A DNA stretch of 64,000 nucleotides from Ricinus communis (taxonomy: Eukaryota > Streptophyta > Magnoliopsida > Malpighiales > Euphorbiaceae): positions 7,423,283 through 7,487,282 of the forward strand of contig NC_063258.1 in assembly GCF_019578655.1 (NCBI RefSeq), read 5' to 3'. The notes under the pieces were generated by a model. It had not been told where the DNA came from, did no database searches, and saw only the letters and a program-made list of their open reading frames with translations. Each line of letters begins with the position of its first letter. Position 1 is the stretch's first letter. Shown here piece after piece: positions 34,209 to 44,593 of this stretch. The translations under genes were made by a program, and so were the position numbers.

Positions 34209-35408
34209 TGTTAGAAAAAACAAATGCAGTGGCATAGCAGAAGCTCTTAAACATTTCATATCTCATGGAAACTAAGGTTACAAGTTGTAATTGAAGATTT
34301 AAGTTGAAAAAGGAAATAACTTTGTTTTATGAACATGAAGAACAAAAAGAAAAAGACTACAACCTTTGAAGAGCAAAATTCACTTCTTGATTGTTAATGA
34401 TGTTTATGTTAGAGAATCAAATAGGGATTCAAAATTGCAAAGCCTCTACATTATCTCACATAATCAATTTCAAGCAAAGCTATTCAATCCTTGAAGATGA
34501 AGAATTTCTCCTCTTTCAAGTTTCCTACTATGATAACTTTGTTATAATCGTAAGTATGTCGAATTATATCATTATATATCATAATAGGAGTAAGAAACTC
34601 TCTTATATAGTGTTAAGAATTCATAATCCTGAACACAGTTATACAAACACATGTCATTATACAACTCTTTTGTGATGACATGTGTCATGCAGTATTAACA
34701 TATGTCATCATAAAACTCTTTAGTGATGATACGTGTCAAGCTCTATTGACACATGTCATCATAAAACTCTTTAGTGATGACACGTGTACAATTATATTGG
34801 TACATGTCATCATAAAACTCTTTTGTGATGATAAGTATCAAGCTATATTAACACGTCATTATAAAACTCTTTTGTAATGACAGGTGTCAAGTTATACTGA
34901 CAACACGTGTCAAGTTGCTTTCTTGACACATGTCATTATAAAGCCCTTTTAGTGATGACATGTGTCTAGTTGCTTTCTCTACACATGTCATTATAAACCC
35001 TCTTATGATGACACGTGTTAAGGTACTTTCCTAATACGTGTCAGTATAAAACCCTTCTATGATGACACGTGTCAAGCTACTATACAAACACATGTCACTA
35101 CAAACTCTTTTGTGATGACATGTGTCGAGCTCCTTCAATATAAACACTTATATTTTATACCATATTTAGACATTTATAGACTTTAACTTCGGAAGATATT
35201 AATGTTCCTACTTGAGGTACAAGTTAAGTCCATCAACCTGCTTGAGTTGACCTTAACGTGTGTGACTTTCTAGGTTCATTATTAATTGGCAATGGGAGTT
35301 TAATATTAAATTCTTTAATATTAATTAAAACACTTTAACCAACTAAGGGAATAAATAATCAATTGTCCCTTAATCATTCCCATAAATTATAAGTGACGTC
35401 TAGCAACA
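34209..35408. mobile_element. Putative solo LTR-like insertion carrying a minisatellite
   Basis: A 1.2-kb stretch unlike the monomers on either side, beginning TGTTAG and ending CTAGCAACA, i.e. with TG...CA and short imperfect inverted ends as LTRs have. The last ~200 bases (with TTAATATTAATTAAAACAC and GTGACGTCTAGCAACA) look like the end of a plant copia-type LTR, from general familiarity only. The left flank is a forward monomer, the right flank an inverted one at a different point, so no target duplication can be tested. A minisatellite occupies 34,640-35,130. Confidence 0.45.
34640..35130. repeat. Minisatellite of about nine ~51-bp units, each with CACGTG-type palindromes
   Basis: The word ATGTCATCAT or ATGTCATTAT begins at 34,651, 34,702, 34,753 and 34,804, giving a period of exactly 51; later units (34,853, 34,930, 34,985, about 35,038, 35,092) are 49-77 apart. 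Each unit contains the 12-base palindrome TGACACGTGTCA or its CATGTG/CACATG variants at both sides of the core AAAACTCTTT. The two arms of a unit (ACATGTCATCA and TGATGACACGTGT) can also pair as a hairpin. Confidence 0.9.
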
Positions 35409-35780
35409 TAAAGGAAGGACGTGAGTGATAAGTCTAGGTTCACCAGTGCGGATCTTCATATGTTTGTAAAGTTCTTGAAAGAACTCATAAATTGATTTTT
35501 CGCAAGGTAGAATACTAAAATAATATACCCAATAGCCTCAAGTATTGAATTGCATGCAGTTTTTATAGTGCAAAAGCCCTATTTCCATAAGAAGAAGGAA
35601 CTAGAAGGTAAATATGAATAAATAAATAAATAAAGATGAATAAATTGAAGTCAAATTAAGAACAAGAGTGGGGTTGATTAGTCAATAACTCTCGTGGTTC
35701 CAAATTTTATGAGCCAGCTTAATAAAAACAAGGTGAAATTAGTGTGGGCCTACCTAATAACATTTCGACTCAAATTACTT
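35409..35780 (-). repeat. 1-kb monomer fragment, inverted
   Basis: Reverse complement from the AAGGAAGGACGTGAG block, through GCATGCAGTTTTTATAGTGC (the inverted TATA-like box), to CAAATTACTT. Confidence 0.75.
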
Positions 35781-36544
35781 TAAATGAATTCAATTTGATC
35801 CTTATACTTAGCTGTATAAGAGAACCAAGAATTGGTGATTTCTTTCCTTATTGGATCCAAATTCTTACCTATGTTCTCATTTTGCTCATTTGTCTTATGC
35901 CTCTCTTTCGAATCTCTATCTAGTATGATAGTTTGGATTTATCTGTGGAGTATAAACATGAGGGTTGAGTGAAAGCGCGTGGCAGCGGCAATCATAGGCA
36001 CCAATCGAATGTTTAAACAAATGCGAAGAAACAAAATTAGTTGATTGTGGATGAATCTTCTAGAGGGAAGAGGAAACAACGAGAATCAAGACACATCCGA
36101 TATTCCGATTCAAGATTTACACCATTACGATCTCAATCATTCCTTGTTCCTAATGTGATTCTTGATGGATTTGCAAGAGTCACATTGTGAAACTTGATAT
36201 TAATGGATCATTTGGGCTTGGAACTTGATCTCTTTAACTTGGTTGGCTACTTGGCTCATGGGGCTTTGGGTTTGCATCGGTTCCTCTAGGCATGATGACT
36301 TCTGATGACATAAGAATTAACATAAGGAATCATCGAAACTCAATTGACAAGCTTGACCGGTGGCATTGGGGCTTAGCTTAATGATGAAGCAAGACGAGAC
36401 ATAAATCCACACATATAAGGGAGAAATCCTACTGCTTTTTCTTAGTCTAAGTGTAATACAAGCAGCAATGCAAGCATTTTGATGTTTAGGAGGCATATAA
36501 TGAAGTAATTTGAGTGGGAGTATTATTAGATAGGCCCATGCGAA
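35781..36544 (+). repeat. 1-kb monomer with a 129-bp insertion
   Basis: Forward monomer from AATTCAATTTGATCC to GGCCCATGCGAA, then a sharp join to the gag of a CRM-like element. Between 36,151 and 36,279 a 129-bp stretch interrupts it, flanked by GTTCC on both sides. Confidence 0.75.
36151..36279. mobile_element. Small 129-bp insertion with GTTCC target duplication
   Basis: The monomer reads CCTTGTTCC at 36,150 and resumes with GTTCCTCTAGG at 36,280, so GTTCC is duplicated around the insert. The insert begins TAATGTGATTC and ends TTTGCATCG. It has no coding capacity and no second copy in the window. A very small solo LTR or another non-autonomous element is possible. Confidence 0.45.
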
Positions 36545-37464
36545 AACGAAAGAGTGCAATGGAGTATAATGAACATTAATGAGGCTATAGAAAAGATGTA
36601 GTTATATATGGTAGCCAACCAAGGAGCCATATTAAAACAAATCAATGCTAATGCTCGTGTAGGAAACAATAGGCAGAACTTGGTAGGCAATGAGGAAGAT
36701 TTAGATTTAGTATATGTTGATGATGATAATGCCACAATTATGGGTGTTGGCCGTGGCATGGTTTAAGGAGCTAAAGTAGGCTGAAACAATGCAATGGGTA
36801 GAAGGAATAGTGGAGGTGAGTTTGGTGGTTACTATGGGTATAATGATGATGTGGATAGAAATTTGGGTAGCATCAAACTTAGGATTCCTACCCTTTTAGG
36901 AAAATCAAATCTAGAGGCATATTTGGAGTGGGAAAAGCAAGTAGACCTTATCTTTGATTGTCATAATTTTTATGAGAAAAATAAGGTAAAGTTAGTGGTC
37001 ACTTAATTTTCCGAGTATGCAATAGTATGGTGGGATCAATTTGTGGTGAGTAGGAGAAGAAAAATGGAAGAGCCTATTGATACTTGGCATGCTCTCAAAA
37101 CCATCATGAAAAGACATTTTGTACCTAGACATTACCATAGGGAGTTATTATAAGGAAATGGAGATGCTCATGACAAGGACTGATTTTGATGAAAATAGGG
37201 AAGCTAGCATGTCACGTTTTATTAGTGGGCCTAATAAGGAGATTGTGGATAGAGTCGAATTGCAACATTATATAGAACTTGAGAAGTTAGTTCATCTTGC
37301 AATTAAGGTTGAAAAGCAATTAAAACAAAGCGGCGCAACATGGTTGGAACAACAAGGCACTTCAAGCAACAAGCCTAATTGGTCTAATCAATGGAAAGGA
37401 AATAAAAGAGATAATAAGGTTTTTCTTTATGGGAAAAAGAGTAAGAATGTTTCAGGCAACAAGG
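36545..37464 (+). pseudogene. Gag of the CRM-like element, interrupted
   Basis: The capsid-like core reads NLGSIKLRIPTLLGKSNLEA, then YLEWEKQVDLIFDCHNF, and after a stop WWDQFVVSRRRK. The frame changes near 37,147, where a short piece is missing, and continues as KEMEMLMTRTDFDENREASM and VELQHYIELEKLVHLAIKVE. Stops are at about 36,600, 36,765 and 37,005. At 37,465 an LTR is inserted in the C-terminal Lys/Gly-rich part, before any zinc knuckle. Confidence 0.8.
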
Positions 37465-38387
37465 TGTTGTGGAACCTCCATGAATAAGCTTGAGATCTCC
37501 TTTTGAATTGCGGATCCCTAATACATTAACATGAAAACTCTAAGAACCAATTCGGTTCAACCCCTAAGAAAGGTTAGAAAACAAAATTCTTAAAAAGATG
37601 ATCAAGAATTAGAACCTAAGGAAAACTAAGTCCCTTAAACTCCTATTCCAAGTACACCATAAGTATAAATAAACTCCTTGATAAGTAAGATTTGCATTCA
37701 AATAAGAACATAAAGACAAAACATATAGCTTTAAGGTTTAAAAACCAATTATCATTCAACTTTAACTTCAACTTAATTTTTTTGTTACATCAAAATTCGT
37801 ACTAGCCTTATCTAGGCCTTAGAAAACCCTAAATCTTAACTTATAAGAATTTACATCTCATATAGGATAAAGATAACCTTCCTAACTAAAAGAGATAACT
37901 TAAACAAAGTCCTAATTAGGTTAAAATACATGTGTGGCCGCCCATAATAAGCCATAAAAACCTAATTTACATAAGTCACATAGATGGAACTCATAACATA
38001 AGCCAAGTTAGGCCCAAAGTCTTCATATGCTCCAATTTAGCTTCTTTGGTCTTTTTAAGTGCAATTAGATTCATTCAAGCCTAATAAATTGAATTAGATT
38101 AATGAGCCTTGAACTTAGATCCAATTCTTCAAGCCTTTGTGTGTCCTTAGCCCAAAAGTCTTGGATAAACTCATTGACTTATAATTTGTAACAAACTAGG
38201 ACTCCTAGTTGAATTAGGATTCCTTTTGTTGCTTGAACTCCTAATATCATCAGGACTCCTTACAGGATTAGGATTCCTAGTTGAGTCAGGACTCTTTATT
38301 GGATTAGGATTTCTTGAGCTAATAGGATTTACATCATGAAGACTCCGTGTTGGAGTAGGATTCATTATGCTAGTTTAGTTCGTATCA
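37465..38387 (-). repeat. Solo LTR of family D inserted in gag
   Basis: On the plus strand it begins TGTTGTGG and ends CGTATCA, so it is in minus orientation with TG...CA termini, 923 bp. It matches the family D LTRs at 28.3-29.1 kb and 19.2-20.0 kb, including AGGAATCC/AGGAGTCC words at 38,195-38,370. The five bases on either side (CAAGG and TATGG) do not agree, so the site was altered after insertion or the copy came by recombination. Confidence 0.8.
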
Positions 38388-39190
38388 TATGGAGACCAAC
38401 CTAACTGAAGCTAACAAAATATGGGTGACTCGCTAGCCTTGGTTGGGGTTAGTTACTTAGTTACGACTTCTTGTTTCACTTCGAGAAGATTGGTGCCTAG
38501 ACTAGTGCTTTACTTTATTTGCTGACTAGAGGTGATCTTTTGGTTGCTAGGTACACAACTAATGCGCAAATGAAGGAGGAAGATAATATGGAGTAGCAAA
38601 GGGATAACATATTCCACACTAGATGCCATGTGCAAGGTAAGACATACAAATTCATTATTGATAGTGATTGTTATACAAACATTGTTAGCACTTTGATGGT
38701 AGAGAAATTAGGATTCAATCTCATTCCACATCCAAAACCTTACAAATTTTTATGGTTAAACAACTGTGATGAGATAAAAGTGAATAAGCAGGTTATTGTG
38801 ACTTTCACTATTGGGAGGTATTCAGATGAAGTGCTATATCATGTAGTACGAATGCATGCTAGCCATTTCTTGCTTGGTAGACCATGGCAATTTGATAGAA
38901 GGGTTGTCCATGATGGGTTCCTTAATAGATACTCTTTTGTAAAAAATGAGAGAAATGTCACAGTTATATCTCTTTCTCCAAAAGAACTGTATGATGACCA
39001 ATGTAAATTAGAGAAGGAAAGGAGCGAGGCTGAAAGTAGCAAAATTGAGGGAAAAAAATTAAGGAGTGTTAAACATACAAAAGAGAGTGAGGTTCGGCCT
39101 AGAAAGAAAATAAGAAAAAGGGAAGCTTTTTGGCTAGAGAAAGTGAGGTAGGACATGCATTTCACTCAAGTAAGTTGTTGTTTATAGTTA
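38388..39190 (+). pseudogene. Protease and downstream linker of the CRM-like element
   Basis: The frame 38,630-39,151 includes the protease, with IIDSDCYTN where Asp-Ser/Gly-Gly is expected: the aspartate stays, the following glycine is Asp. LLGRPWQFDR near residue 83 is the conserved C-terminal motif. A Lys/Glu-rich linker follows. The first ~210 bases read as broken gag-protease linker (DNIFHTRCHVQGK). The frame ends at a stop near 39,151, so it is not continuous with RT. Confidence 0.8.
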
Positions 39191-40130
39191 CTTATAATGA
39201 TGTTTAGTTGGACACTATTGAACTTGGTCTTTCTTTGCCGAGTGCATTTGCGAACCTGTTACAGGAATTTGTTGATGTCTTTCCCGAGGAGATGCCAAGT
39301 GGTTTAATGCCTCAAAAAGGGATTGAGCATCGAAAAGACTTCACTCCAAGGACTGCCATACCAAATAGACTAGCCTATAGAAGTAATCTAGAGGGGACAA
39401 AGGAGCTTTAAAGGCAAGTGGATGAATTAATGTCTAAAGGGTATATGCGAGGGAGCTTAAGTCCTTGTGCTGTTTTGGTCATTTTGGTACCGAAAAAGGA
39501 TGGCACTTGGAGAATGTGTGTGGAATATTGTGCAATTAATAAAATAACAGTAAAGTATCATCATCCTATCCCTAGGTAAGATGAAATGATTGATGAGTTG
39601 CATGGTGCATGTTACTTTACTAAGATTGATTTGCATTCAAAATATTATCAAATTCGCATAAAAGTTGGGGATGAGTGGAAAACATCATTTAAGACTAAGT
39701 ATGGTTTTTATGAGGGGCTTGTAATGCCATTTAGGCTTACTAATGTACTTAGCACTTTTATGAGGTTGATGAACCATGTATTGCGTGAATTTCTTGGTAA
39801 ATTTGTAGTTGTATATTTTGATGATATTCTAATCTATTCTAAGTCTTTTGATGATCATGTTATGTATATGCCTAGGTCTTCGATGCTCTAAGAAAAGAAA
39901 AAATGTTTGGTAATCTAAAGAAGTGTATTTCTTGCATGGATAGAGTCATATTTTTAGGTTTTGTTATTAGTTATAAAGGTCTAGATGTTGATGAGGAAAA
40001 GGTGAAGCAATTAAGGAAAGGCCGACACCTACCAATATTAGCCAAGGTAGGGGGTTTTATAGTCTTGCTACTTTTTATTGAAGGTTCATTAGGGACTTTA
40101 GTAGCATTGCCACACCTTTGAATGAGATTG
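39191..40130 (+). pseudogene. Reverse transcriptase of the CRM-like element
   Basis: Starts with FPEEMPSGLMPQKGIEHRKDF at 39,280-39,345; then stops near 39,409 and 39,577 break it. The core frame (39,586-39,891) has [14 protein letters not shown] and an intact YFDD at 39,814-39,825, but several positions usually invariant are changed (Pro-Phe-Arg for Pro-Phe-Gly; VLSTF for APSTF). It ends at a stop at 39,889, and 39,903-40,121 continues in another frame with LKKCISCMDRVIFLGFVIS, then shifts again. Confidence 0.8.
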
Positions 40131-40590
40131 TCAAGAAGAATGTTTGGTCTAATTGGGGTAATGCACAAGAAAATGCTTTTGATTTGCGTAAAGATAGATT
40201 GTATAATGCTCATTTGCTGATTTTACCTAACTTTTTAAGATTGAATATGATGCTAGTGGCATTGGTGTTGTGCCTGTTTTGATGCAAGAACAAAGGCCAA
40301 TTTGCTATTTCACTGAAAAGCTAAATGGGGCAGCACTTCGGTACCCAAAATATGACAAAGAACTCTATGTTTTGCTTCGTGCTTTATATACATGGCAACA
40401 CTACCTTTGGCCTAAAGAGTTTGTCATACATACAGATCATGAGAGTTTGAAGGATCTCAAGAGGCAAGACAAGTTGAACCGAAGACATGCAAAGTGGATG
40501 GAGTTCATTGAGACATTCCCATATGGGATCAAGTATAAGATGCTCAAGAGAATATGGTTGCTGATGCATTATCCTGAAGGTATGCTTTGC
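40131..40590 (+). pseudogene. RNase H of the CRM-like element
   Basis: The frame starting at 40,270 gives [38 protein letters not shown] and [12 protein letters not shown], the conserved RNase H order; the first catalytic Asp is just upstream in another frame (YDASGIG). A connection segment lies at 40,131-40,260 with frameshifts. The C-terminal tether reads ADALS-like sequence only after a further frame change near 40,560. Confidence 0.75.
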
Positions 40591-41553
40591 TTAATACTCT
40601 TAATTCTAAATTGTTGGGTTTTGAGCTTATTAAGAAGTTGTATAGTGACTTTGGCAATGTGTTTAATACATGTGCTAATGGGGATATCTTTACAAAAAGA
40701 ATCGCCTATGCATTCCTAATTGTTCTTTGCATGAGATACTTATTAAGGAGGCACATGGGGGCGATTTAATGGGTCATTTTAGGGTGCATAAGACTTATGA
40801 CATACTAATTGAACATTTCTTTTCACCTTGCATGAAATGTGATGTGAATAAGGTGTGTGGTCGATGCATTGTGTGTTTAAAGGCTAAGTCTAAATTGCAA
40901 CCCCATGGGTTATATATGCCTATTCCTGATGTTCCTTGTATAGATTTATCTATGAATTTTGTACTTGGATTACGTAGGACTGGGAAGGGTCGAGATAGTA
41001 TATTTGTTGTTGTGGATAGATTTAGTAAGATGGCTCACTTTATACCATGCCATAAAACAGATGATGCTACTTACACTACTGAATTATTTTTTAGGAAAGC
41101 TTACGATTGCATGGAGTTCCAAGAATCATTGTAAGTGATAGGGGTGTTAAATTCTTAAGTCATTTTTGGCGTGTGTTATGCGGTAAGTTAGGCACTAAAT
41201 TATTATTTTCCACTACTTGTTATCCATAAACAAATGGACAAATCGAAGTTGTTAATAGAACTTTGGTTCAACTGCTTCATTCTTGGCAGGATCGTTTGCC
41301 ATATGTGAAGTTTGCATACAATAGGTTGTTCATGTCATTACACATTGTTCTCCATTTGAAAGGTTCCCAAATCAAAGAAATTCAAAGCTAAGTCCAAGGG
41401 GTGATGGACTGTTTTAAGTACCTGAGAGGATCAACGATAATGATCACAAAATTGATTTACAAGGTAAGTATAATGTGAGTGGCACATTTAATGTTTGCTA
41501 ATTTGAGTCCTTTTGATGTAGGTGATGAGTTTGATTCAAGGATGAATCATCCT
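40591..41553 (+). pseudogene. Integrase of the CRM-like element
   Basis: The frame at 40,727-41,134 has the His-His-Cys-Cys zinc-binding domain ([11 protein letters not shown] and CGRCIVC) and the start of the core. The first catalytic residue is Asn in SMNF where Asp is expected. After a frameshift near 41,105 the core continues with SDRGVKF (second Asp kept), a stop at 41,227 and GQIEVVNRTL with the Glu. The C-terminal part reads ERINDNDHKIDL and TFNVC, the GPF/GPY-like tail common in this lineage, running up to the polypurine tract. Confidence 0.8.
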
Positions 41554-41567
41554 AAAGTAGGAGGGAA
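41554..41567 (+). promoter_or_regulatory. Polypurine tract
   Basis: AAAGTAGGAGGGAA directly precedes TGATATAG, the start of the 3' LTR. This is the primer site for plus-strand DNA synthesis and fixes the LTR edge. Confidence 0.85.
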
Positions 41568-41923
41568 TGATATAGATTGACCAAGGCTTAAATATGTTGA
41601 TTTGGTTGGGCTTGATAATAAGCGCAACAAAAAAGAATCAAGGAAGGATCCATTAAGTTTGCCACAAGGTCCAATTACAAGGTCAATGGCCAATAAGCTT
41701 TAAAAGTCCTTAAATAGCTATATGCAAGAGTGGGCTAACAATGGAAGTCCAATAGAATTCAGCCCAAATGAAATTCATAAAGAATGGACTTTGTTTACTA
41801 TTCTTAAAGTCCAAGTTTATGAAGGCTTTGTTTAGCTCTAAGTTTCCTATTTGGTTAGATGTTACACTTTCTTAAGCTTTTAAAGAAGCTCATAGTAGAT
41901 AGGATTAGTGAAGTAAGAGTTCG

Positions 41924-42833
41924 TGATGCGAATCCTACAAGCACAAGGAATCCTACTCCTATAGGATTCCTACTCCCACTAGGAATCCTACTTGAATTAG
42001 GAATCTTAGTCCCACGAGGAGTCCACCAGCTAGAAATCCTAATCTAACTAGGATTATACATGAGCCACTCAAATATGATGGACTAATTACTGGAGCTCAC
42101 ATGAAGAAGTTCAAGGATGCTTTAGTAGTGTTCGTGAAGCAAGAGTTGAAGCTTGGGTTGGAGATCCAAAGTCCAAGTAAGATTGGGTGTATTCAAAATA
42201 ATTGGCCTCAAGATACTCTTATCAACTTAATTCAATATATGGAGGCATGAACAAGTCAAAATAGGCCCAAAACAAACAAGCCAAGCTAATTGGAGTCCAA
42301 TACTCCAGAATTGGCCGCTTATTACATGTTACTTAAGCCCAAATGTCATGTTTATTATATAGGCTAGGGTTGGACGAATTTTAGGAGTATTTGTTCATTT
42401 AAAGAAGCTTTTAATAGTTAGGAGTCTTGTTTTAAGTTATCCTTTTAGTTTAGGAGTTCTATTCCTAGTTTTATGGTTATTTGCTTCCTTATCATTATAG
42501 AATTAGGTTTTTCTGAGGCCTATATAAGCTAGTACAAATTTCTATGTAAAGTTTGGTTGAATATTATTTATTTTAGGGTTAATTATATTCTTTTGTTCTT
42601 TATGGACTCGGTGAATTAATCAAGTGAAGGCTTGATATTTTACAAACTTAGTTTAATCTAAACTTTTGTTTATATTAAACAACCTTTAATTATTTATAAT
42701 TAAGGTTCTTAAGTACAAGTTATTTAAGGGTCTTATTGGGAGTTAGAGTTTTTTGCTTGATTAGGTGAACGATCCTTGGTAAAGACATCAACATTGAATA
42801 CGACTTAGGCATAAGTTAGCCACATTCGTATTA
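41924..42833 (+). repeat. Solo LTR of family R nested in the 3' LTR
   Basis: Runs from TGATGCGAATCC to CGTATTA (ancestral CGTATCA), 910 bp. Flanks are GTTCG (41,919-41,923) and GTTCT (42,834-42,838), a five-base target duplication with one later change. It matches the two R copies at 22.1 and 23.9 kb in reverse orientation. The AGGAATCC words are at 41,930-42,050. Confidence 0.85.
42521..42528 (+). promoter_or_regulatory. LTR TATA box
   Basis: TATATAAG in the context GAGGCCTATATAAGCTAG, conserved among R LTRs (CCTATATAAAC and CTTATATAGGCC in the inverted copies). A plausible Pol II promoter of the LTR; no start site can be seen. Confidence 0.6.
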
Positions 42834-43173
42834 GTTCTATTTTTCATAGGACTTTGGATATGTCTTTAAAACATATCAAATTCGTATGCCATTTTCCAGA
42901 TTATGATGAATCATATTTTTACTTTCTTTCAAGCCAAAATTGCTTGTATCTTCTGTTCTTGTTTGAATGCAAAACTTATTATTGAGGTGATCTATCCTTA
43001 TGGCATACTTAGAATTAGGGTTTAAGGAACTTAGTTTTCCTTAAGTTCTAAGTTTTGATCATCTTACACTCTGATTAGACAATCCTAGGGTTTGATTTCA
43101 AGTTGCTCTTTGGAATTTCAAGTCAGTGATTCATAGATTCATAAGGATTAAAGTTCTTGGAGGTTCTTTAACA

Positions 43174-43282
43174 TTTGGTATTAGAGCTTTTAGCTCTTGA
43201 ATTAGGTTACTTATCCTTCTTTAATATTATTTCATCGTCTTCTTTAAGTTTCTAAGTGGTTTGATTTGTTCCTTGATAACAA
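43174..43282 (+). other. tRNA-iMet primer site and leader scrap of a second tandem element
   Basis: TGGTATTAGAGC at 43,176-43,187 differs from the iMet site TGGTATCAGAGC at one base and lies two bases after the LTR. About 95 bases of leader follow, similar to the leader after the primer site at 62.5 kb, until an inverted monomer begins. Confidence 0.65.
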
Positions 43283-43735
43283 TCTTGATTGCCGCTTCCA
43301 CACGCTTTCTCTCAATAGTTGTGTTTATGCTCTCTAAATAAAACCAAACCATCATACTAGACAAAGAGGAGTTGACTGGTTAACAACTCTCGTAGTCCTA
43401 AATTTAATGAGTCAGAATAACAAAAACTAGGGTAAATTCGTGTGGGCATACTTAATAAAACCCCAGCCCAAATTATATAATTATATGCGTCCCAAACATT
43501 AAAACGCGTGCATTCCCCCTTAGATTAATCAAAAACAATATTATTTCTCCTTTACACATTCGAATTTGTGTCCCGTCCTGCTAGATCATCACGTCACGCC
43601 CTAATGCCATTGGTTAAGTTTATTAGTTACATTCCCATGATTCCTTACGCCAATCCTTGTGTCATCAAGAGCCGTTATGCCTAGAGGAACATGGAATGAT
43701 GGAGATCCCAATAGTGCAAATCCTAAGTTGGAGTA
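43283..43735 (-). repeat. 1-kb monomer fragment, inverted
   Basis: Reverse complement from GCCGCTTCCAC to CAAATCCTAAGTTGG. It joins a forward monomer at about 43,740. Confidence 0.7.
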
Positions 43736-44593
43736 TTAGGCTTCTCTGAACGATCGTGTATGAATCTTTTGGAAGAAAGAGGGAACAATAAGAATCGAGG
43801 AATGCCCAACTATTCCAATTCATGATTTGCACCATTAGGATCTACATCCTTCCTTTATTCGTCTAGGCACGAGGACTCCTGATGATGCAAGGTTTGGTAT
43901 AAAGAATCCTCAAAAGGCAATTGACAAGCTTAGTCGATGGCATTGGGCCTTAGCTTGATGATCAAGCAAAAGGAGATGTAAATCCACACGTGTAAGTGAG
44001 AAATCATATTATTTTTGATTAATCCAAGCGTAATACAAGTTGAATTCGAGCTCTTTCATGTCTCAAATGTAGATAATTAAGTAATTTGGGTTAAACTGTT
44101 TTTAGGTAGGCCCACGGGAATTTACCCTTATTTTTGCAACTTAATACCTAAGGATAATGACCATATTATTTCAGTTTTCTACCTTGCAGGAAATCAAGTT
44201 ATGGATTCTTTGAAGAACTTTTTGGACTTAATCAACACTCGCACTAGCAAGCATAGACTTATTCTCACGACCATCCTTTCTCTTATGTTCTTTGTCTACC
44301 CTTGTGTTTAAATCAATTCCATTTGATCCTTATGATTAGTCATATGGAAGAGAACAAAGAATTTCTTATTGCTTTCCTTATTGGATATGAAATCCTACTG
44401 ATATTCTCTTTTTTTATTATATTGTGTCTCTCTTTCTAATCTTTGTCTAGTATGATGGTTTGGTTTTATTTTGGAGCATAAACACGAGTATTGAATGAAA
44501 GCACGTAGAAGTGGCAATCATAGGCACCAATCTAATGCTTCGACGAATGCTAAGAAAGAAATTAGTTGATCATGTATTGATATCATTCTCCAA
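43736..44593 (+). repeat. 1-kb monomer with a deletion
   Basis: Forward copy with a deletion at 44,138 that removes the TATA-like box (TTATTTTTG joined to CAACTTAATAC). It belongs to the variant with GGACTTAATCAACACTCGC, shared with 21.6, 23.5 and 48.4 kb. It is cut at TCATTCTCC by an Athila gag. Confidence 0.7.

Larger units (their letters stand above)
36545..43173 (+). mobile_element. CRM-like Ty3/gypsy chromovirus, nearly complete, without 5' LTR
   Basis: Reads in order gag, protease, RT, RNase H, integrase, polypurine tract and 3' LTR on the plus strand. RT motifs ([38 protein letters not shown]) and the integrase end support the CRM lineage of chromoviruses, which favours centromeric chromatin. 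The 5' LTR and primer site are missing: gag joins a monomer at 36,544. A family D LTR sits in gag, and a family R LTR in the 3' LTR. No domain is intact. Confidence 0.8.
41568..43173 (+). repeat. 3' LTR of the CRM-like element (family C) with a nested LTR
   Basis: Begins TGATATAG after the polypurine tract and ends TTTAACA, followed by a primer-site-like sequence at 43,176. Total 1,606 bp, of which 41,924-42,833 is a later family R LTR; without it the LTR is about 0.7 kb. Its outer parts match 20,728-21,501. The presence of a primer site after a 3' LTR means that another element copy lay in tandem behind it, of which only about 110 bases remain. Confidence 0.75.

Noticed and set aside
34680..34877. 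Open frame with a 17-residue repeat (VIIKLFSDDTCQALLTH type)
   Set aside because: Its period equals the 51-bp minisatellite; the frame breaks as soon as a unit length changes. Not a protein gene.
34640..35130. CRISPR-like array
   Set aside because: Units are imperfect, spacers are themselves repeated, there are no cas genes and the context is a plant genome.
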